Of a stretch of DNA of 20,854 nt, positions 1 to 7,634 are shown one piece after another (the stretch's first letter is position 1; every line of letters starts with the position of its first letter). The DNA comes from an uncultured Brevinema sp. GTDB taxonomy: Bacteria; Spirochaetota; Brevinematia; Brevinematales; Brevinemataceae. The position numbers and the translations under genes are program-made. Location of the stretch: positions 1 to 20,854 of the forward strand of contig CAMQSH010000015.1 in NCBI GenBank assembly GCA_947036575.1, given 5' to 3'. Below the pieces are notes generated by a model that did not search any database, had not been told where the DNA came from, and saw only the letters and a program-made list of their open reading frames with translations.

Positions 1-39
1 TTTTTTGCTACAAACATCGTTATATTCTATTCATATCCT

Positions 40-77
40 CTGCAAAATCAAACAGGCTCTACTGCAAAACTAAACAG
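40..77 (+). promoter_or_regulatory. Pair of 16-bp direct repeats upstream of the ROK regulator gene
   Basis: Two copies of CTGCAAAAyyAAACAG lie at 40-55 and 62-77, differing only in the two central bases (TC versus CT). Their 22-bp spacing is about two helical turns, so both would face the same side of the DNA. Each copy begins CTG and ends CAG. A TATAAT -10 box follows at 91-96, and no good -35 is seen, so the second copy sits where the -35 should be. This looks like an operator pair for an activator or for autoregulation by the ROK protein. The binding protein is inferred, not shown. Confidence 0.45.
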
Positions 78-90
78 CTCATAACAATAA

Positions 91-96
91 TATAAT
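91..96 (+). promoter_or_regulatory. Candidate -10 box for the ROK regulator gene
   Basis: A perfect TATAAT lies 26 bases before the ATG at 123. The region 16-18 bases upstream has no recognisable -35 hexamer and is occupied by the second direct repeat, as in activator-dependent promoters. An AAGG at 110-113 supplies the ribosome binding site for the ATG at 123. Confidence 0.4.
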
Positions 97-122
97 GATA
101 AATTTATCTAAGGTACAATCAC

Positions 123-1292
123 ATGCTAGGAATCAATAGAGATACTATGGCTTATTTTAATAGAATTGCAGCAATGGCTATTTTATATAAAGAAAAAAAA
201 ATCAGTAAAAAACTATTAGCAAAAAAATTAGATCTCTCAATTCCTACTATTTCTAATATTGTTAAAGATTTAGAAGGAAAAGGCTATCTTAGTTCTACAG
301 GGAAGCTAGAATATAGTTACGGTCAACATCAAGGATATTGGTCTATAGCACCTGAAAAAGATACCTTTTTATGTCTTCAAGTTTCTCCTTTTGATATTAA
401 ATGTATTATTGTTGATGCCTGTATGTTTCATATTACTTCCTTGGAAATAGAAGAAACTAATTTTTCTAATATTGAAGATATTGTTAATAATATCATTAAA
501 AAAATAAAAGAAAAGCAAAAACTATATCCCTCTATTACTAAAGTAGCTATTGCTACTCATGGAGTCATAGATTATGATACAGGTGTATCTATTATGATGC
601 CAAGATTAATCAATAAGGAAATCTATCCTATTAAAGAAAAAATAGAAAGTAAAATTGAATTACCAGTACGTGTTGATAACAGTTGTAATGTTTTTGCTCT
701 TGCAGAAAAATGGCTAGGAACAGGTGATCAGTATGAAGATTTTATGTGGATTAATCTTGATAGAGGGATAGGAGGAGCTATTGTTTTTAACAATTCTATA
801 TATCGTGGACATAGTTTTATGGCTGGAGAATTAGGACATTTAGAAGTGAAAGAAAATGGACCTCGATGTACTTGTGGGTTAAACGGTTGTTTAGAAGCAA
901 TGATTAATAAACAAATTATCATTAATTTATGGACTGGGTACTACGGTGCTAACGCAGATTTTGATAATTTTTTGAAGGCTGTTGAAAATAAGGATCCTAA
1001 AGCGGTAGAGATAGTATCAATGATAGCTTATTACCTATGCAAAGGTTTAGCATCTATTATAGGTATTCTTAATCCTCAACATATTTTTTTAGGTGGAAGT
1101 TTAACTCGTTTGGGAGAACCTTTTTTAAAAACACTTCAACAATACTTAATTTCTCCTTTTATGCACCAAGAGTACTATAAAAAACATATATCTTTTTCTA
1201 CAATTTCAGAAGAAAATCTTGTAGCAAGTTGTTCTTTTCTATGGATAGAAGAAGAACTGAAGTTAGAGAAAAGAAAAGATAATAGATATTAA
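123..1292 (+). CDS. ROK-family transcriptional regulator (NagC/XylR type)
   Basis: This is a sugar-responsive DNA-binding regulator acting in the cytoplasm. Residues about 15-65 form a winged helix-turn-helix (ISKKLLAKKLDLSIPTISN), and the rest is a ROK sugar-kinase fold. The ROK zinc site is intact: H239 in GELGH, then C249, C251 and C256 in CTCGLNGC. The kinase catalytic Asp of the usual NDxN motif appears replaced by Ser187 (DNSCN), so this should sense a sugar or sugar acid rather than phosphorylate it. The length of 389 residues is normal for NagC/XylR regulators. The ATG is 9 bases after an AAGG. It is cut off from the downstream operon by two terminators and about 540 bases, so whether it controls that operon is open. 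It may belong to genes left of the window. Confidence 0.9.
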   Translation: MLGINRDTMAYFNRIAAMAILYKEKKISKKLLAKKLDLSIPTISNIVKDLEGKGYLSSTGKLEYSYGQHQGYWSIAPEKDTFLCLQVSPFDIKCIIVDACMFHITSLEIEETNFSNIEDIVNNIIKKIKEKQKLYPSITKVAIATHGVIDYDTGVSIMMPRLINKEIYPIKEKIESKIELPVRVDNSCNVFALAEKWLGTGDQYEDFMWINLDRGIGGAIVFNNSIYRGHSFMAGELGHLEVKENGPRCTCGLNGCLEAMINKQIIINLWTGYYGANADFDNFLKAVENKDPKAVEIVSMIAYYLCKGLASIIGILNPQHIFLGGSLTRLGEPFLKTLQQYLISPFMHQEYYKKHISFSTISEENLVASCSFLWIEEELKLEKRKDNRY

Positions 1293-1330
1293 AATATAAT
1301 TTTATAAAAGACAACCAATAAAATTAACAT

Positions 1331-1372
1331 AAATCCCCCATATTTTCTAGTAGAGAATATGGGGATTTTTTA
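1331..1372 (+). terminator. Intrinsic terminator after the ROK gene
   Basis: An inverted repeat pairs the AAATCCCC side (1331-1347) with the GGGGATTT side (1352-1369), with one bulged C and one G-T pair, followed by a T run. The loop side and right arm resemble the terminator at 15067-15108 (TAGAGAA-ATGGG), suggesting the same terminator family. Confidence 0.8.
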
Positions 1373-1378
1373 TATATC

Positions 1379-1406
1379 AAAAGTCCTCTATACTCTTAGG
1401 ATTTTT
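1379..1406 (+). terminator. Second tandem terminator hairpin
   Basis: AAAAGTCCT at 1379-1387 pairs with AGGATTTTT at 1398-1406, a 9-bp stem with one G-T pair and a 10-base loop; the right arm itself ends in five Ts. It lies just after the first terminator and would back it up. Confidence 0.5.
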
Positions 1407-1500
1407 GGATTTATATTATAAAATTTATTACCATGCCCTAATTTGTCTCTATATTAATGAAGTAAGTACACTAAAAACTTTTTTAATGTACTATTCTCTA

Positions 1501-1600
1501 TTTTTTAAATATTGTTTTTAATTACAGAAATAGAAATTAATATAAATACATGATTAGTGATTATATGATAGTTATAAAAAGAAATATCTCAAGGCATGGG
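1501..1600 (+). repeat. Dispersed intergenic repeat, copy A
   Basis: About 90 bases starting in a T run at 1501 match 20642-20740 in the same orientation at roughly nine positions in ten, by eye. The shared part includes TTAATTACAGAAATAGAAATT and TATGATAGTTATAAAAA, ending near GCATGG. It has no open reading frame of note. It lies between the ROK terminators and the operon promoter. The rest of 1407-1748 is AT-rich with nothing else recognised. Confidence 0.7.
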
Positions 1601-1748
1601 GGAAGGTCTATAACTTTAATCTTATTAAAAAAAACTTTATCACTATCGAGTTTATATGCCGTGTTTTTATCCTATAGATAATGTTATATGTTTTAATTAT
1701 ATACACAATAAACAATTAAATTTATTGAAAAATATTACAAAAATCCTA

Positions 1749-1776
1749 TTTACATTATAATATTTTGAATTATAAT
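1749..1776 (+). promoter_or_regulatory. Candidate sigma-70 promoter of the catabolic operon
   Basis: TTTACA at 1749-1754 and TATAAT at 1771-1776 are 16 bases apart, a good sigma-70 arrangement. The predicted start, about seven bases on near 1783, falls inside the large palindrome at 1778-1819. A second TATAAT at 1756-1761 has no well-placed -35. This is the only good promoter seen before the 14-gene operon. Confidence 0.55.
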
Positions 1777-1777
1777 A

Positions 1778-1819
1778 TTATATCATATGTTAAATACTAG
1801 TATTTAACATATGATATAA
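1778..1819. promoter_or_regulatory. 42-bp perfect palindrome: candidate operator or leader hairpin
   Basis: Bases 1778-1798 and 1799-1819 are exact reverse complements, centred on ACT|AGT, with 21-base arms and no mismatch or loop. The palindrome begins two bases after the -10 box, covers the predicted transcription start, and its last two bases are the first two of the AAGGAG ribosome binding site (1818-1823) of the permease gene. As DNA it is placed like a repressor operator. The GntR/FadR-type regulator encoded in the same operon (4027-4713) is the natural candidate, and each arm contains a GT-N5-AC core loosely like GntR sites. As RNA most of it would fold at the 5' end and could mask the ribosome binding site. 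Confidence 0.75.
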
Positions 1820-1829
1820 GGAGTAGATT

Positions 1830-2813
1830 ATGCAAGTACCAATGTTAGCAACAATGAAAAAATTTCCAGCAGGGGTAATGGTTATACCTTTATTGCTGGG
1901 GTGCTTAGTAAATACATTTATACCTCAGTCATTGATGATTGGAAGTTTCACTACATCATTATTTAAAACAGGCGTTCCAACTCTTATAGGCTTGTTTTTA
2001 TTTTGTAGTGGAGCTACTATCGATATTAAAATGGCTGGTGAAACAGTTTGGAAAGGTATCGTTTTAATATTGTTAAAATTTGGTATTGGATTTGGACTAG
2101 GTGTTGGTCTGCATGTGATGTTTGGACCTGCTGGATTTTTAGGTTTATTACCTTTGGCTGTTATCGGAGCTGTAACAAATTCTAACGGTGTGATTTATGC
2201 GACTTTAGCTTCCCAGTATGGTGATGAAAGTGATGTGGGAGCAACATCTATTTTAGCGATCAATGATGGTCCTTTTCTTACTATGGTAGCATTAGGTGTT
2301 GCCGGTCTAGGACAATTTCCAGTAATTGATATGTTCGCAAGTATGGGAACAATGCTAGTTGGTTTTGTTATCGGAAATCTTGATCATGAATGGAGAAAAA
2401 TCTTAGCAACAGGAATAGTATTACTACCTCCATTTAATGGATTTGCATTAGGTGCAGGTATGAATTTAAACAATATCGGAAATGCTGGTATATCTGGTGT
2501 TATCTTAGGATTAATTACTGTATTATTTACAGGTGTAGTATCATTTTTTATATACAGTGTTCTCAGAAAAAAAGCAGATCCTATGGGTGCTGCTATTGGA
2601 ACAACGGCAGGAATTGCAACGACAACTCCTACTGCGGTAGCTCTATCAGATCCAAGTCTTCAACCTTTTGTTGCCGAAGCAACAGCTCAGATTGCAGCAT
2701 CTGTAGTAATTACTGCAGTTTTGTGTCCATTATTGGTGGCTTACTGCTATAAAAAAAGTATAGAATTTAATGCTCATAGAACAGCAGCTAAGCAAGGCTC
2801 AAACAAGGAATAA
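1830..2813 (+). CDS. kdgT: KdgT-family 2-keto-3-deoxygluconate permease
   Basis: This is an inner-membrane carrier of the KdgT family, which imports 2-keto-3-deoxygluconate by proton symport. Its 327 residues are the usual length, with about ten hydrophobic segments. Family signatures seen include the N-terminal TMKKFPAGVMVIPLLLG stretch, FCSGATIDI near residue 60, the VTNSNGVIYATL stretch and the TTAGIATTTPTAVALSDP region near the C terminus. AAGGAG ends six bases before the ATG. It is first in the operon, three bases before the amidohydrolase gene. No KDG kinase or KDPG aldolase follows, so the true cargo may be another sugar acid. The family call is firm; the substrate is not. Confidence 0.9.
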   Translation: MQVPMLATMKKFPAGVMVIPLLLGCLVNTFIPQSLMIGSFTTSLFKTGVPTLIGLFLFCSGATIDIKMAGETVWKGIVLILLKFGIGFGLGVGLHVMFGPAGFLGLLPLAVIGAVTNSNGVIYATLASQYGDESDVGATSILAINDGPFLTMVALGVAGLGQFPVIDMFASMGTMLVGFVIGNLDHEWRKILATGIVLLPPFNGFALGAGMNLNNIGNAGISGVILGLITVLFTGVVSFFIYSVLRKKADPMGAAIGTTAGIATTTPTAVALSDPSLQPFVAEATAQIAASVVITAVLCPLLVAYCYKKSIEFNAHRTAAKQGSNKE

Positions 2814-2816
2814 ATC

Positions 2817-3992
2817 ATGGATATACAAGTACTAACAGCCGAAAATATTTTAGTAGGTGAAGAACTAACTCCATTAAAAAAAGGATATGTTGTTATCAAA
2901 GATGGGGTTATAGATTCTATTTTATCTAAAGATGAATTTAAAAAGACTCCTATTCAAAATCATACTTTAATAGACTTAGGTAAAAAAACTTTATTACCAG
3001 GAATGATAGAATGTCATACTCATGTAGGGTTAGATGCTCGACTACCTAATCATCTTGAAATGATGGTCAATATTACTGAATGTGAATTAACTATTATGGG
3101 GTTAACTTCGTTAAAAGATGACCTGATGGCAGGTATCACAACTGCACGCAGTGTGGGTGATGCTAATTATTTAGATATTACTATGCAAAAAAAGATAAAA
3201 GATAAATCAGTTATTGGGCCAAACCTTATCGTATCAGGGGTTGCCATAAGAGGATTACATGGATTTACATATTTAGGCTTTCCTTATACAGGTGTTAATG
3301 AAATACGTAAAAAAACTAGAGAAAATCTCTTTAAAGGTGTTAATTTATTAAAATTGTTTACAACACCTGGAGTTCCTCCTGTAGGACAAAAATTTATTCC
3401 TAGTTATTTATCTCCTGAAGAAATTGCAGTAGTCGTAGAAGATGGTAATAGAGTGAATATCCCCACTACCGCCCATTGTATAGGTGGACAAGCTCTTACA
3501 GATTGTTTGAATGTAGGAGTAGAAGTCATTGAACATGCTTATCTTGCTACAGAACAAGATGTTGAATTATTTCACAAAAAAGACACATGGGTAGATTATA
3601 CAGCTGGTATTTTTATGGATGAAAGTAGAGAAGAATTTTTATCTCCTCAAAATGTTGCAAAAGTACAATATCATAGAGATAATGTAATAAAAAGTTATGA
3701 ATTAATGATGAAAAGTAATATTAAATTTTCATTAGGAACAGATGCTTATCACGGTTTATTATACAGAGAAGTAGAATTTGCCGTTCAAGTGGGCACTACT
3801 AACAAGCAAGCATTACAGGGAGTTACAACTAATGCTGCCAAGGTATGCCGTTTGGAAGATAAAATTGGTCAATTAACTAAAGGGTTTGATGCAGATATTA
3901 TTGCTGTAGATGAAAATCCTTTAGATAATGTATCAACGCTTAAAAATGTTTCTTTTGTTATGAAAAATGGCTTTATATATCTTAATAAATAA
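2817..3992 (+). CDS. Amidohydrolase-superfamily metal hydrolase (imidazolonepropionase/prolidase-like)
   Basis: This is a cytoplasmic metal-dependent hydrolase of the amidohydrolase superfamily, 391 residues. The full metal-site set is visible: H67 and H69 in HTH, K179 as candidate carboxylated lysine, H220 in TTAHC, H240 in IEHAY and D309 in GTDAYHG. A C-terminal strand returns to the small beta domain (GFDADIIAVDENPLDN), as in imidazolonepropionase-like and Xaa-Pro dipeptidase-like enzymes. It is translated from an AAGGA inside the end of the permease gene. Such enzymes open lactams, cyclic amides or lactones, or cleave amide bonds, so in this operon it may release the sugar acid from a conjugate or open a lactone. 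The substrate is unknown, and it is unusual next to kdgT. Confidence 0.85.
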   Translation: MDIQVLTAENILVGEELTPLKKGYVVIKDGVIDSILSKDEFKKTPIQNHTLIDLGKKTLLPGMIECHTHVGLDARLPNHLEMMVNITECELTIMGLTSLKDDLMAGITTARSVGDANYLDITMQKKIKDKSVIGPNLIVSGVAIRGLHGFTYLGFPYTGVNEIRKKTRENLFKGVNLLKLFTTPGVPPVGQKFIPSYLSPEEIAVVVEDGNRVNIPTTAHCIGGQALTDCLNVGVEVIEHAYLATEQDVELFHKKDTWVDYTAGIFMDESREEFLSPQNVAKVQYHRDNVIKSYELMMKSNIKFSLGTDAYHGLLYREVEFAVQVGTTNKQALQGVTTNAAKVCRLEDKIGQLTKGFDADIIAVDENPLDNVSTLKNVSFVMKNGFIYLNK

Positions 3993-4026
3993 TATTAAAT
4001 AAACAACATTATGGAGGCGTATTAAG

Positions 4027-4713
4027 ATGTTAATTGCAAATATCCCTAAGGAAAAATTCTCTAACACTCGTGAATATGTGTACGAAGTATTAAGATATAA
4101 TATTTTGAATCTCACTTTAAAGCCAGGTGAACAATTGAGTGAAATTCAATTGACTAAAATGCTACAAGTTAGCAGAACTCCTATTAGAGAAGCAATAATT
4201 CGTCTTGTATCAGATGATTTATTAAAGATATCTCCACAAGTAGGAACTTTTGTTACTAAAATATCTACCAAAGAAATGGTTGATGCAACTTTTGTCAGAG
4301 AAATAATAGAAACTAATATTTTGAAAATTGCTATTGACTTAATGAGTAGTAGTTATATCCAAGATATCGAAAATATTTTGGTAAAACAAAAAGAAACTGT
4401 TCTATCATTAGACATCATTGCACATCTTAAATTGGATCAAGAATTCCACCATGTTTTTTTTCGTGTTGTGGGTAACTATACAGCTTGGAGTGTTGTAAAA
4501 AAACTCTATGAAAGTACTCAGCGAGAAAGATTGTTATTTCTCATGACGGACAATCTACAACTAGAACATGTTTATAATTCCCACGTTGAATTATTAGAAT
4601 ATGTAAAAAAAAGAGATATTGATGGTGCTGTCCAATTAATGCATGACCATATCTATAAATATGCAAATTTAGCAGAAGAAATGAAAAAAAAATATCCACA
4701 TTATTTGGAATAA
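4027..4713 (+). CDS. GntR-family transcriptional regulator, FadR subfamily (FCD domain)
   Basis: This is a DNA-binding regulator that probably controls the operon in response to a pathway acid. Residues about 14-80 are a GntR winged helix (LSEIQLTKMLQVSRTPIREAI is the signature helix pair). Residues about 85-225 form an all-helical FCD ligand domain with the usual metal ligands: D137 and H141 in DQEFH, H186 and H208. FCD regulators with these residues commonly bind carboxylates through a metal. At 228 residues the length is typical. GGAGG near 4013-4017 precedes the ATG. It lies within the operon, 34 bases after the amidohydrolase gene. The palindrome at 1778-1819 is its most likely binding site, by inference. 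Confidence 0.92.
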   Translation: MLIANIPKEKFSNTREYVYEVLRYNILNLTLKPGEQLSEIQLTKMLQVSRTPIREAIIRLVSDDLLKISPQVGTFVTKISTKEMVDATFVREIIETNILKIAIDLMSSSYIQDIENILVKQKETVLSLDIIAHLKLDQEFHHVFFRVVGNYTAWSVVKKLYESTQRERLLFLMTDNLQLEHVYNSHVELLEYVKKRDIDGAVQLMHDHIYKYANLAEEMKKKYPHYLE

Positions 4714-4737
4714 TTATTTATATAAAAGGAGTTAAAT

Positions 4738-5655
4738 ATGATAGAAAATATCCAATCTTACTGTAAAATAGGAATTGTACATCCTATGATTTTTCCAGCA
4801 ACAGCAAAAGGGGAAGGACCTATATATGATACTATCAAAAGAATCGCATGTGACGAATATTTTGATGGTATAGAAATCACTCGTATTCTTGATCCCAAAG
4901 AACGTGCGAGAGTCATTCGTTTATTAGAAACAAGTAAAGTTACCCCTTTCTTTGCAGCTCAACCTGCACTACTTACTCAAGGTCAAAATATCAATGATCT
5001 TGAGGAAAACAAACGTCTTCAAGCTGTTCAAACAGTTAAAGACGCGATCGACATGGCAAAAGAAATTGGCTCTAAAGGTGTTGGGTACCTTAGTGGAAAA
5101 TATGAAGAATCCTCTAAAGAACAATCTTATCAAGCTCTTGTAAGCTCAACTAAAGAGCTATGTGAATATGCTAAAAATAAAGATATTATGCTTGTTTTAG
5201 AAATTTTTGATTTTGATATCGATAAAAAAAGCTTAATCGGACCTACTAAATTAGCAAAAAAACTTGCAGATGAAATCACAAAAAGTCATAAAAACTTTGG
5301 TCTCATGGTGGATCTCAGTCATATACCTATGTATTATGAATCTATTGCAGAAGCAGTTAAGCCAATTAAAGAATATATTGTTCATGCTCATATCGGTAAT
5401 ACTGTTATTAAAAATGCTGATTGTGTAGGATATGGAGATCATCATCAATATTTTGGGTTCCCTAATAGTGAAAATGATGTTCCTCAAGTTAAAGAATTCT
5501 TAGAAGCCTTGTTAAAAATTGGATATTTAAACAAGCAAACAAGACCTTTTTTAAGTTTTGAGATTAAACCTTGGGAAGATGATGATCCAGAACTTGTAAT
5601 CATAAATGCAAAAAGAGTTCTTAATAGAGCTTGGAGTATGGTTGAAGGAAAATAA
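4738..5655 (+). CDS. Sugar phosphate isomerase/epimerase-like TIM-barrel protein (xylose isomerase-like)
   Basis: This is a cytoplasmic metal-dependent isomerase or epimerase of the xylose-isomerase-like TIM-barrel (AP endonuclease 2) family, 305 residues. Metal and catalytic residues seen are E155 (LVLEIF), D192 and H195 (MVDLSHI), H216/H218 (VHAHIGN) and E275 (LSFEIKP). An extra insert with GYGDHHQYFG (about 231-240) distinguishes it from the second TIM-barrel protein in this operon. AAGGAG lies just before the ATG. Members of this fold include hydroxypyruvate isomerase, ketose 3-epimerases and a 3-oxo-isoapionate decarboxylase, so isomerisation or decarboxylation of a keto acid is possible. 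The reaction is not decided. Confidence 0.82.
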   Translation: MIENIQSYCKIGIVHPMIFPATAKGEGPIYDTIKRIACDEYFDGIEITRILDPKERARVIRLLETSKVTPFFAAQPALLTQGQNINDLEENKRLQAVQTVKDAIDMAKEIGSKGVGYLSGKYEESSKEQSYQALVSSTKELCEYAKNKDIMLVLEIFDFDIDKKSLIGPTKLAKKLADEITKSHKNFGLMVDLSHIPMYYESIAEAVKPIKEYIVHAHIGNTVIKNADCVGYGDHHQYFGFPNSENDVPQVKEFLEALLKIGYLNKQTRPFLSFEIKPWEDDDPELVIINAKRVLNRAWSMVEGK

Positions 5656-5680
5656 ACAATAAACTAAAAGGAGTTATAAT

Positions 5681-6610
5681 ATGAAAATAGTAGTTTTAGA
5701 TGGATATACCTGCAATCCCGGAGATTTATCGTGGGATATGTTTAAAGAATTCGGAACAATAGAAGTACATGATCGTACTCCAGAATCAGAAGTGATTTCA
5801 AGAGTTAAAGATGCAGAGGTTGCTTTTACAAATAAAACAAAACTAACTAAAGAAGTTTTATTAGCAGCAAAAAAACTTAAGCTCATTGTTGTATTAGCTG
5901 CTGGTTATGATGTTGTAGACATTGTAACCGCTAAAGAATTGGGAATTACTGTATGTAATACACCTGCTTATGGATCTAAAGGTGTTGGACAAATGGTTTT
6001 TGCACATATTTTAGAAATTACCAATAATGTTGGCTTACATTCAGATTCTGTTAAAAAAGGCGAATGGTCTTCAAATGTAGATTGGTGTTATTGGCATAAA
6101 CGTATTATTGATCTTTCTGGTAAAAAAATAGGAATTATTGGATACGGTAACATTGGTAAAGAAGTGGCTAAAATCGCTGAAGGTTTTTCTATGGAAGTAT
6201 TACCATACGATACCAATTTAAATATTTCTTTAGATGAAGTATTTAAGCAATCTGACATTATTACTCTTCATTGTCCTTTGATACCAGAAACAAAAGAAAT
6301 CATCAATAAGCAAAATATTGCTAAAATGAAAAAAGGTGTTATCATCATTAATGCTTCTCGTGGTCCATTAGTTAATGAAAAAGATCTCGTTGACGCAGTT
6401 AAATCAGGACATGTATATGCTGCTGGGGTAGATGTTATTACTGTAGAACCTCCAACAGAAGTAACAGAATATATTGCTTGTGATGGTATTAATATAACAC
6501 CTCATATTGCATGGGCATCAACCAATTCTCGTTCTAATATTATTAATATTGCTTATAATAATGTTAAAGCTTTTACTAAAGGCGATAGCCAGAACGTTGT
6601 GAATAAATAG
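5681..6610 (+). CDS. D-isomer-specific 2-hydroxyacid dehydrogenase (glycerate/hydroxypyruvate dehydrogenase-like)
   Basis: This is an NAD-dependent dehydrogenase of the D-2-hydroxyacid family, probably reducing hydroxypyruvate to D-glycerate. Its 309 residues comprise a catalytic domain split around a Rossmann domain with GYGNIG (154-159). Asp177 after the second strand favours NAD over NADP. The catalytic set is complete: R227 in NASRGPL, E256 in VEPP and H275 in TPHIAWAS. The PHIAWAS form is typical of glycerate dehydrogenases (HprA type). An AAGGAG precedes the ATG. With the glycerate kinase at the operon's end it gives hydroxypyruvate to glycerate to 2-phosphoglycerate. Another 2-keto acid substrate cannot be excluded. 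Confidence 0.9.
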   Translation: MKIVVLDGYTCNPGDLSWDMFKEFGTIEVHDRTPESEVISRVKDAEVAFTNKTKLTKEVLLAAKKLKLIVVLAAGYDVVDIVTAKELGITVCNTPAYGSKGVGQMVFAHILEITNNVGLHSDSVKKGEWSSNVDWCYWHKRIIDLSGKKIGIIGYGNIGKEVAKIAEGFSMEVLPYDTNLNISLDEVFKQSDIITLHCPLIPETKEIINKQNIAKMKKGVIIINASRGPLVNEKDLVDAVKSGHVYAAGVDVITVEPPTEVTEYIACDGINITPHIAWASTNSRSNIINIAYNNVKAFTKGDSQNVVNK

Positions 6611-6619
6611 GAGTATTAT

Positions 6620-7615
6620 ATGTCTAAAAAACCAAAAATAGGAATTCATTTAGGTGATGCAAATGGTGTTGGACCTGAATTAGTTGCTAAGATAGCTCAT
6701 AGTGGTATTCTAACAGAACAATGTGCTCCTTTGATTGTTAGTCCTCTCAATGTATGGGAAGAAGGATTAAAACGAGCTCAGGTTACTGTTCCCTTTAAAG
6801 TTATTTCAACTATTGAGGAATTCGATCCTTCAACTATTAATTTATTAGATACTAAAAACTTATCAAAAATAAATATTGGTGAGTGTACTGAAGAAGCTGG
6901 TAAATCAGCTGGTGATAATTTGATGACTTTGTTAGAATTATGTAAGCAAGGTCATTTAGAAGGATTTGTTTTCGCTCCATTTAATAAAACATCTTTAAAA
7001 ATGGGTGGATATAACTTTGAAAGTGAAAACAAAATGTTTGCTCATTTCTTTGAATGTTCAGAACATGTTTGTGAAGTAAATGTCTGTGGAGAAACTTGGA
7101 CATCTCGTGTCACCAGTCATATTCCTTTAAAAGATGTTGCAACAACAATCAATGAAAAAAACATCACAGGCGCTATTGAATTAATTGATAGACTCCTTAA
7201 AGAATTTGGCATCCCAAATCCTAAAATTGGAGTAGCTGCTTTAAATCCTCATGCTGGAGAACATGGAACATGTGGGCGTGAAGAAATTGATATTATTGCT
7301 CCAGCTGTTGAAAAAGTTAAAGCAAAAGGGCTTAACGTTGAAGGACCTATTTCTGCAGATATCGTTTTCATTAGAGCATTAAAAAAGAATGAATACAATG
7401 CTGTAGTCACTATGTACCACGATCAAGGTCAAATTGCATTAAAATTAAATAATTTTGATTCTGGCGTAACATATCATGGTGGATTACCTGTAATTATTGC
7501 AACACCAGCACATGGTTCTGCATTTGATATTGCAGGGAAAAATATTGTTTCTACAAATGCGATGGAAACAGCTTTGCAGCTTGTCGCAAAAACAATAAAT
7601 AATAAAAATAAATAA
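6620..7615 (+). CDS. pdxA: PdxA-family dehydrogenase (4-hydroxythreonine-4-phosphate dehydrogenase-like)
   Basis: This is an NAD-dependent, metal-dependent beta-hydroxyacid dehydrogenase of the PdxA family, 331 residues. It oxidises a hydroxyl next to a carboxyl-bearing carbon, usually with decarboxylation. The opening GDANGVGPE and the three metal-binding histidines H167 (SHIPL), H211 (NPHAGEHG) and H267 (YHDQGQ) match the family spacing. No other vitamin B6 gene is nearby, so a catabolic PdxA2-like role is more likely, as in D-threonate/D-erythronate 4-phosphate breakdown. However, the DUF1537 kinase that normally makes those phosphates is absent. TphB of terephthalate degradation shows that family members can act on unphosphorylated acids. 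It starts nine bases after the dehydrogenase gene with AGGAG. Confidence 0.88.
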   Translation: MSKKPKIGIHLGDANGVGPELVAKIAHSGILTEQCAPLIVSPLNVWEEGLKRAQVTVPFKVISTIEEFDPSTINLLDTKNLSKINIGECTEEAGKSAGDNLMTLLELCKQGHLEGFVFAPFNKTSLKMGGYNFESENKMFAHFFECSEHVCEVNVCGETWTSRVTSHIPLKDVATTINEKNITGAIELIDRLLKEFGIPNPKIGVAALNPHAGEHGTCGREEIDIIAPAVEKVKAKGLNVEGPISADIVFIRALKKNEYNAVVTMYHDQGQIALKLNNFDSGVTYHGGLPVIIATPAHGSAFDIAGKNIVSTNAMETALQLVAKTINNKNK

Positions 7616-7634
7616 TTTTATTTAGGAGATTATC

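Noticed and set aside
1410..1829. Riboswitch or tRNA in the long leader before kdgT
   Set aside because: No cloverleaf or known riboswitch core was seen; the predicted transcription start near 1783 leaves a leader of under 50 bases.
1830..2813. Pectin/2-keto-3-deoxygluconate degradation operon
   Set aside because: Only the permease family fits. No KDG kinase, KDPG aldolase, KduI or KduD is present.
3933..4115. Short minus-strand frame across the amidohydrolase/GntR junction
   Set aside because: It overlaps the start of the GntR gene and its ribosome binding site, with no start signal of its own.
6620..7615. Vitamin B6 biosynthesis gene pdxA in its biosynthetic role
   Set aside because: No pdxJ, serC or other B6 gene is nearby, and the gene sits in the middle of a transport and sugar-acid operon.
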